Assembly: GCA_910586765.1 (NCBI GenBank)
Contig: CAJUJJ010000001.1
Coordinates: 138,995 to 202,994 of the forward strand
Reading direction: 5' to 3'
Origin: an uncultured Clostridia bacterium
Lineage (GTDB): Bacteria > Bacillota > Clostridia > Lachnospirales > Anaerotignaceae
DNA: 64,000 bases
Shown: positions 59,216-64,000 of the stretch, piece after piece
How the letters are laid out: every line of letters begins with the position of its first letter
Numbering within the stretch: position 1 is the first letter of the stretch
Made by a program: the position numbers and the translations under genes
The notes under the pieces: model-generated
The model's input: the letters and a program-made list of their open reading frames with translations, nothing else
Told to the model about the DNA's origin: nothing
Database searches by the model: none

Positions 59216-60323
59216 CGCTATTTTCTCCCCTCAAAATTTCTAGTTCTTTTTGAATAATTTCAATTAAATTATCTTTTGGTCTTGCTCCCAGATAATATTC
59301 CCCTATAATATTCCCCTCACTATCTACAAAAAATGTTTCGGGAAAAGCAGTTACTCCTTTTAGTCTTCCTTCCATCAGAATACTGTCTGGTATAATGATA
59401 TTATATGTGATATTTAATTCCTTTTGTATTGTTTTAGCTAATTCTGTTACTTCTTCTCTTTTCTCTTGTGAAGCATCATATAAAATACCAACAACATTAA
59501 CAGATTGTGCCTTTACTGTTTCATCTGTATAAACTTTTTCTAGTTCTGCCATTTCCTGTAGACACGGTGTTGATTGTGTTGTAAATATACTGACTAATGT
59601 CAACTCATAATCTGCAAAAATATCTTTTGTGATAACATTTCCATAAATATCTGTTGTTTGAAAGTCCCCTATATTTTGTTCTATTTTTCTTTGTTCTGCA
59701 AATATACTTACTCCTTCTGCAAAAGGCACCATATCATATATTGTTACAAGTGTTCTGCTAAACCTTTCTGCTGCCACTTGTACTTCTGCTATATCATTGC
59801 TACTAATATAATATTGCCATGTACCATCAGGCGTTTCTCCTATATTTTTATTTTCTGTACAGTTTGTTAATTCCGAAATATCTGTTTGTTCTAAAACACT
59901 TCTTTTATACACACCAATATAACCGAGTTTCTGTGCTTGTTCTCTCCAATTTTTTATTTGTTGTTCATCATTTTCCCATATTTTTTCTCTATCTTGTTTT
60001 GGTACATAAAGCACAGCTTGACGAGCATATGCTAATTCTTGTGTATTTTGTTCATATCCAGCATCAAGATACATAAATAGTTTTCCTTCTTCTAGTGCTC
60101 TATTTACTTCTTCTCCTAGCTGAAAACGCATGCCCAAATAATCATACACATATTCTGTTTGTATTGGCATAGAAAAAGCAGATAATTTATAGTTTTCTGT
60201 TTTTTCTTGTTTTTTAGAACTTTGTGGCTGCATTTGTTCTGTAGGCTGTTGTGTAGCATTACAGCCTATTATTCCCCCTATTAACATACAAAATATCATT
60301 ACTTTACTTAATAATTGCTTCAT
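59178..60323 (-). CDS. Lipoprotein with thioredoxin-like domain lacking CxxC
   Basis: This 381-residue lipoprotein has a signal peptide (about 1-20) with lipobox IIGC (Cys21), a Gln/Lys-rich linker, an N-terminal alpha/beta part of unknown type (about 45-210), and a C-terminal TlpA/AhpC-like thioredoxin fold (about 215-365) with VSIFTTQSTPCLQEMAEL. The normal WCxxC reads Gln-Ser251-Thr-Pro-Cys254, so the attacking Cys is Ser while the cis-Pro region TAFPETFFVD is kept. It faces outside the membrane. It follows plsC by one base. Monothiol chemistry or binding only is inferred. Confidence 0.85.
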   Translation of the reverse strand: MKQLLSKVMIFCMLIGGIIGCNATQQPTEQMQPQSSKKQEKTENYKLSAFSMPIQTEYVYDYLGMRFQLGEEVNRALEEGKLFMYLDAGYEQNTQELAYARQAVLYVPKQDREKIWENDEQQIKNWREQAQKLGYIGVYKRSVLEQTDISELTNCTENKNIGETPDGTWQYYISSNDIAEVQVAAERFSRTLVTIYDMVPFAEGVSIFAEQRKIEQNIGDFQTTDIYGNVITKDIFADYELTLVSIFTTQSTPCLQEMAELEKVYTDETVKAQSVNVVGILYDASQEKREEVTELAKTIQKELNITYNIIIPDSILMEGRLKGVTAFPETFFVDSEGNIIGEYYLGARPKDNLIEIIQKELEILRGENSGAAEGQSATGAD

Positions 60324-60324
60324 A

Positions 60325-61044
60325 TTACTTTTTTCCCTCTCTAATTATTTTTTCAATCATTTCTGGTAATTTTCCTTCTTCTTGTTTTGGTATATCTGCT
60401 GTCTCAATAGGCTTGTGAACATATACATTGACTTTTGCAGGAGAAATACGATAATTACTTCCTTCCATTATTTTATAAGAACCATCTATTGTAACAGGAA
60501 CAATAGGCACTTTTGATTTCGTTGCTAATTTAAAACTACCTGCTTTAAATTCTCCCATTTGTTCTCCTTTACTTCTTGTGCCCTCTGGAAAAACTACCAT
60601 AGAATGTCCGCTTTTTAAAAGTTTAATTCCCTCTAATATCGTTTTTGCAGACTGTTTCATATCCTTTCTATCTAAAAAAATGCAATGTATTCTTTTCATC
60701 CAAGCACTTAAAAAAGGAATTTTTTCTAATTCTACCTTTGCTACAAAGCCTTCTTTTTTTTCTGGAAGCATAGCCAAAAATATTGCAATATCAAAATCAC
60801 TTTGATGATTGCTTACAAACAATACTGTTTTATCTTTTGGAATATTTTCTTTTCCATATACCTTAATTTCTGCACCACTATCTTTTACCCTTGCCATAGC
60901 CCAGCGGGAAACTACATCATAAACATATTCATCATAAGCCTTTTCTCCTTTTTGTTTTAATATTTTGTCTGCCTTTTTTGCATCAATCGTTTTCCAAATA
61001 AGACAAAAAACAAATTTAAAATACCACTTTATTGTACGTAACAT
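60325..61044 (-). CDS. plsC: 1-Acyl-sn-glycerol-3-phosphate acyltransferase
   Basis: PlsC makes phosphatidic acid by acylating lysophosphatidate at the membrane. The 239-residue product has an N-terminal hydrophobic segment (about 5-22), the acyltransferase motif NHQSDFD (His/Asp, about 77-83), FLDRKD, and FPEGTRSKG (about 148-156), then VPIVPVTIDGSY. AGAGAGGA lies before the ATG at 61042-61044; an in-frame TTG three codons upstream is less likely. It heads the plsC-lipoprotein-42-residue unit. The FakA-type kinase at 5600 acts in the same lipid route. Confidence 0.92.
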   Translation of the reverse strand: MLRTIKWYFKFVFCLIWKTIDAKKADKILKQKGEKAYDEYVYDVVSRWAMARVKDSGAEIKVYGKENIPKDKTVLFVSNHQSDFDIAIFLAMLPEKKEGFVAKVELEKIPFLSAWMKRIHCIFLDRKDMKQSAKTILEGIKLLKSGHSMVVFPEGTRSKGEQMGEFKAGSFKLATKSKVPIVPVTIDGSYKIMEGSNYRISPAKVNVYVHKPIETADIPKQEEGKLPEMIEKIIREGKK

Positions 61045-61184
61045 ATTATACAATCCTCTCTTTTTGATTTTTAGCGATATACAATATAACTATTATATAC
61101 AGAAACACTACGAAAAAAAAGCACTTTTTGCCAAATTATTTTATGTAAAATACTTTCATTTTTATGAAGCTGTTTGCCTTTTAT

Positions 61185-61213
61185 TTGCATTTCTGTTCAT
61201 TCCGTATTATAAT
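61185..61213 (+). promoter_or_regulatory. Candidate sigma-A promoter for the 61303-63824 operon
   Basis: TTGCAT at 61185-61190, a 17-base spacer, and a perfect TATAAT at 61208-61213. The start near 61220 gives a leader of about 80 bases. The rest of the 258-base gap is AT-rich, with no gene that I can support. Confidence 0.65.
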
Positions 61214-61302
61214 AAAAAAATACATCAATGTATGAAAACAGATTGATAACACAATACAAAATAGATAATTTTATTTAACTGTTTTGTAAAAGGAGGGTTA
61301 CA

Positions 61303-61719
61303 ATGGACGAAACTGTTATTGTTATTATGCTAAAAGATAAAAAAACAGGCTTTTTGGAAAAAGAATTAAATAGTTATCATTTAGGAGAACAGCAAAATAC
61401 TATGCTCAACATTTATGCTGAAGAAGACGAACAAAATAATATTACTGTTTTTTTAAAACTAACTTGTGAAAGAGATGTATTGGACTGGGAATACAATGCC
61501 ATATTAGATTATTATGATACAGAAACAGTAAAACCTTTTGTAGATACTATAGAAGAATTAGAAGAAGAATATAATCCTGTTTGGCTTGTATCATTTCCTT
61601 TTATAGAGCAACAACAGCAAATGGAACAAAAATTATGTTTGATACTGCAAGCACACCAAAAAGAATTAAATTCTGTATACGAAGTCATAGCAGACAAAAA
61701 GGATGATTATATTGAATAA
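61303..61719 (+). CDS. DUF6762-like protein, unknown function
   Basis: This 138-residue, acidic, soluble protein starts MDETVIVIMLKDKKTGFLEKEL and has LTCERDVLDWEYNAILDYYD (about 53-72, given here as RDVLDWEYNAI) and EEEYNPVWLVSFPF (about 87-100). From memory this pattern is DUF6762 of Lachnospiraceae; unverified. It has no signal peptide. AAAGGAGGG precedes the ATG. Its end overlaps the following lipoprotein gene, so the two are coupled. Confidence 0.7.
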   Translation: MDETVIVIMLKDKKTGFLEKELNSYHLGEQQNTMLNIYAEEDEQNNITVFLKLTCERDVLDWEYNAILDYYDTETVKPFVDTIEELEEEYNPVWLVSFPFIEQQQQMEQKLCLILQAHQKELNSVYEVIADKKDDYIE

Positions 61720-63013
61720 AATTTTTAAAATTTTTTCTGCTTTTATTGTACTTCTTGTAGGATTTACTGGCTGTGATACCATAACACAAACTTCTTCTAT
61801 ACCATCAAAACCACCAAAACAGTCACAGCAAGTAATGATTGAAGAAAACACCCCTTCAAAACCAAATACAGAACAAACACAAAATAAAACACAACAACAA
61901 AATCAACAGCAAACAGAAGTACAACAACAGCAACAAAATCAATATGAAGAACAAACTACACAAACATCAGATAAAACAGAACAACAAACGCCTTCTACTC
62001 AAACAGAAAAAAATAAATCAGCACCCTTTTTAAATTGGGGAGAAACCAACAATCAATATTGGATAAAATTAAAAACAGCAGCAGAAGCTGCTTCTGCATT
62101 TTATCAAAATAACGGAAGTCGTTTTACACTGCTTAGCAAAGGCGGAAAACTTTACAGCAGCAGCAGTGACTGTTATATTACCACTACTTATTTAAAAAAC
62201 AATGGTTTTTTAGAACAAGATTTTACTGAATTTGAATGTGATATTCTTTTAATAAAAGGCTATGATATTGCAAATTATATTGATATTGATGTACCTCCTT
62301 CTTCATTAGATGTAGGTATTTTTACAGCAATTAAACAGCCTTCTGGCAATAAAATAATGATTTCTTCTTCTAAAGAAAAAATAGCAAGTATTTCAGAAGA
62401 AGATTATTCTAGGCTTCTAAAACAATATGATGCTTATCACGGTGCTGTGAATATACTTTCTCCTGAAATGGAGGAATATGAAAGAATATTAAATTTTATA
62501 CGTGTTTATGAGGGAAATTATGATAAATACTATGTTAGGGATATTAGAACAGATAAAAAATATGCTGTTGTTACATTTTCTACTCAAAACGCTCCTAATA
62601 ATATCAAACAATATGTATTAGTCAATGAAGACGGTTTTTGGGAAGTTACAATTAATGATTTAGATAAACAGTCTAATTTATATTATGCTGTAAACAGTAT
62701 ATTACCTGATTTTAATTTATCATTATTGCCACCATACAATGTATATTTTTATAAAAATGATATGAAAGCAGATTTTTCAGATGTATTAAAAAATATGGTT
62801 TTTTATGAAATGATAGAGCAACAAAGTCAAGTTCGTTATATTTGTGGCACTACAAACTATTGTTATATTATGCTTTATGGTAACGAACGTTATTTAGGCA
62901 AAAAAATAAATGATGATTGGGACATTAAAAAAGTACAATCTGCTTCAGATGCTATACAATCCATGCAGTTGGATAACGAAAATGCACCTACATTTATTGT
63001 ATTAGATGAATAA
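61712..63013 (+). CDS. Glutamine-rich lipoprotein, unknown function
   Basis: The 433-residue protein has a signal peptide with lipobox FTGC near residue 21, then a long low-complexity linker of Gln, Thr, Asn and Lys (about 25-105), and a globular outer domain (about 110-430) with NWGETNNQYWIKL, repeated Tyr-rich beta segments and one Cys pair. I recognise no domain. The first ATG (61703) touches the AAAAAGG site, so the TTG at 61712, overlapping the upstream stop, is the better start. It is followed by ybaK 14 bases on. Confidence 0.7.
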   Translation: MNKIFKIFSAFIVLLVGFTGCDTITQTSSIPSKPPKQSQQVMIEENTPSKPNTEQTQNKTQQQNQQQTEVQQQQQNQYEEQTTQTSDKTEQQTPSTQTEKNKSAPFLNWGETNNQYWIKLKTAAEAASAFYQNNGSRFTLLSKGGKLYSSSSDCYITTTYLKNNGFLEQDFTEFECDILLIKGYDIANYIDIDVPPSSLDVGIFTAIKQPSGNKIMISSSKEKIASISEEDYSRLLKQYDAYHGAVNILSPEMEEYERILNFIRVYEGNYDKYYVRDIRTDKKYAVVTFSTQNAPNNIKQYVLVNEDGFWEVTINDLDKQSNLYYAVNSILPDFNLSLLPPYNVYFYKNDMKADFSDVLKNMVFYEMIEQQSQVRYICGTTNYCYIMLYGNERYLGKKINDDWDIKKVQSASDAIQSMQLDNENAPTFIVLDE

Positions 63014-63027
63014 AGGAAGTAATATTT

Positions 63028-63507
63028 ATGACAAAAACAAATGCTATGCGTTTATTAGAACAAAATCATATTTCATATGATACAGCAGAATATCAATATG
63101 ACGAAAATAATCTTTCTGGTATTCATACCGCAGAAGCTATTGGCTTACCACCAGAACAAGTATTTAAAACACTTGTTACAAAAGGAGATAAAACTGGTAT
63201 ACTTGTTTTTTGCATACCTGTTCATTTAGAGCTTGATTTAAAAAAAGCTGCTTCTGTTTCTGGCAATAAAAAAGTGGAAATGACACATATGAAAGATTTA
63301 TTATCACTTACAGGATACATAAGAGGAGGCTGTTCTCCTATTGGTATGAAAAAAAAGTATACTACCTATATTGATGAAACTGCAATACTTTTTGATAAAA
63401 TTGCAGTTAGTGCAGGTATCAGAGGACAGCAAATACTCATTTCTCCAGAAGCATTGATTGCTTTTGTACAAGCAATACAAGCAGATATTACAAAAGATAT
63501 AGAATAA
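63028..63507 (+). CDS. ybaK: Cys-tRNA(Pro)/aminoacyl-tRNA deacylase, YbaK/EbsC family
   Basis: YbaK hydrolyses Cys mischarged on tRNA-Pro. The 159-residue product has the family features YQYDENNLSGIHTAEAIGLPPEQVFKTLV (about 22-50; key parts HTAEAIG and VFKTLV), the catalytic/tRNA-binding Lys in KTLVTKGD, MTHMKDLLSLTGYIRGGCSPIG (about 88-109; GGCSPIG) and AGIRGQQILISPE. Length is typical. AAAGGA precedes the ATG. It is third in the operon beginning at 61303. Confidence 0.93.
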   Translation: MTKTNAMRLLEQNHISYDTAEYQYDENNLSGIHTAEAIGLPPEQVFKTLVTKGDKTGILVFCIPVHLELDLKKAASVSGNKKVEMTHMKDLLSLTGYIRGGCSPIGMKKKYTTYIDETAILFDKIAVSAGIRGQQILISPEALIAFVQAIQADITKDIE

Positions 63508-63524
63508 TAAAAGGAGGACTGTTG

Positions 63525-63824
63525 ATGCGTCATAACATTTATGAAAAGGGATATGGATATATTCCACGTTTGATTATGGAAGATAGAAGGCTTTCTGCTC
63601 TTTCAAAATCGATTTATGCTTATTTCTGTAGTTTTTCTGAGGGAAAAGCATCTCTTTTTCCTCCTCAAGATAAAATTATTGCAGACTTAAATATGACAGA
63701 GGAAGTGTATCGTACTCACTTTCAGCTTCTTGTAAGATGTGGTTATATCTCATTGCAGCAAGAAAAACGTTCTGATGGAGGAGTTAGAAATATATTTACA
63801 TTACAAAAACAAATTGATTTTTAA
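63525..63824 (+). CDS. Winged-helix DNA-binding protein, HTH_36-like
   Basis: This 99-residue protein has the replication-initiator-like winged helix seen in many Lachnospiraceae proteins: GYGYIPRLIMEDRRLSALSKSIYAYF (about 8-33; core LSALSKSIYAYF), SLFPPQDKIIADLNMTEEVYRTHFQLL with the recognition helix, then GYISLQQEK and a wing. It lacks the effector domain of longer members, so it may be a stand-alone regulator. AAAGGAGG lies before the ATG at 63525; an in-frame TTG precedes it. It is last in its operon. Confidence 0.8.
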   Translation: MRHNIYEKGYGYIPRLIMEDRRLSALSKSIYAYFCSFSEGKASLFPPQDKIIADLNMTEEVYRTHFQLLVRCGYISLQQEKRSDGGVRNIFTLQKQIDF

Positions 63825-63831
63825 ATGATAG

Positions 63832-63858
63832 CGTGTCAACAAAGTTGACACGTATTTT
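63832..63858 (+). terminator. Terminator of the 61303-63824 operon
   Basis: Perfect arms CGTGTCAAC (63832-63840) and GTTGACACG (63844-63852) with an AAA loop, followed by TATTTTTAT. Confidence 0.9.
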
Positions 63859-63974
63859 TATACATTAATATTGTATGACAAGAATTTTTTTATAGTGTTT
63901 TATTGCTTTTTTATAACAAATAATTACTGAAAAATATAGTTTTTCTTTTTCTATATTTATTATATTAGGAAAAA

Positions 63975-64000
63975 GACTGATATCCTTCCAAATATCAGTC
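63975..64000 (-). terminator. Terminator of a minus-strand unit beyond the right edge
   Basis: Perfect arms GACTGATAT (63975-63983) and ATATCAGTC (63992-64000) with an eight-base loop; on the minus strand TTTTTCC follows. The gene it serves lies outside the window. The stretch 63859-63974 is AT-rich with no gene I can support. Confidence 0.75.

Noticed and set aside
61165..61236. Short frame beginning ATGAAGCTG in the plsC/61303 gap
   Set aside because: There is no ribosome site, it has only 23 codons, and it overlaps the promoter of the downstream operon.
1..64000. CRISPR arrays, insertion sequences, tRNA or rRNA genes
   Set aside because: I looked for regular repeats with spacers, transposase-like frames with inverted ends, and tRNA-like cloverleaf or CCA-ended segments in the gaps, and found none that I could support.

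Overview
The window is AT-rich, gene-dense chromosomal DNA from an anaerobic, endospore-forming member of the Clostridia. It is probably a low-GC member of the Lachnospirales. Spore formation is indicated by spo0A, spoIVA, spoIVB and ylbJ, and spoIVA has a near-consensus sigma-E promoter. Motility is suggested by a methyl-accepting chemotaxis protein and by a sigma-D (flagellar type) promoter. The species cannot be fixed from the sequence. No rRNA, tRNA, insertion sequence, phage or CRISPR array was seen.

Layout. (a) 1-7633: end of tmcAL, then ylbJ, and on the minus strand an asp23-fakA-recG run followed by rsmD-coaD-coiled-coil gene. (b) 7.8-23.6 kb: a minus-strand housekeeping block, in transcription order yicC-remA-gmk-rpoZ, then priA-Cys-rich protein-def-fmt-yugP-rsmB-rlmN-stp-prkC-rsgA-rpe-thiN, with rpmB convergent at the end. 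This order closely follows the yloC-to-rpmB region of Bacillus subtilis. Here coaBC is absent, and a 54-residue membrane protein sits where spoVM lies in B. subtilis. (c) 23.8-32.5 kb: rqcH and a small secreted protein; spo0A; mtaD and an MCP on the opposite strand; spoIVB; pspC. (d) 32.5-37.5 kb: the ylxM-ffh-rpsP-khpA-rimM-trmD translation/secretion run, followed by a DUF402 gene and radC instead of the usual rplS. (e) 37.5-42.7 kb: an accessory island placed exactly between ylxM and ftsY. It holds one conserved unknown gene and a four-gene minus-strand operon with its own sigma-D-like promoter and an upstream insulating terminator. (f) 42.7-52.5 kb: aroB-lspA-rluD-pyrB-pyrC-smc-ftsY on the minus strand. 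(g) 52.5-57.3 kb: a cell-division run, hlyD-like-ylmE-sepF-yggT-ylmH-divIVA. (h) 57.5-64 kb: spoIVA; a membrane/redox lipoprotein operon with plsC; and a plus-strand operon of an unknown protein, a Q-rich lipoprotein, ybaK and an HTH protein. The end of a minus-strand unit starts at the right edge.

How the genes work together. Most of the window is core machinery: tRNA and rRNA modification (tmcAL, rsmD, rsmB, rlmN, trmD, rluD), ribosome assembly and rescue (rsgA, rimM, khpA, rqcH), protein export (ffh, ylxM, ftsY, lspA), chromosome handling (smc, recG, priA, radC), Ser/Thr phosphosignalling (prkC/stp), septum placement (sepF, divIVA, ylmH) and sporulation.

Parts most worth a second look. 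First, the sigma-D-driven four-gene cassette of unknown, non-signal-peptide proteins between ftsY and ylxM. Second, a pyrB-pyrC pair in the ancestral pyr position whose members have both lost key catalytic residues. Third, a mutually exclusive hairpin arrangement in the leader upstream of rimM-trmD. Fourth, two small membrane-protein genes (54 and 42 codons). Fifth, splitting of the usual spoIVB-spo0A pair by mtaD and an MCP.
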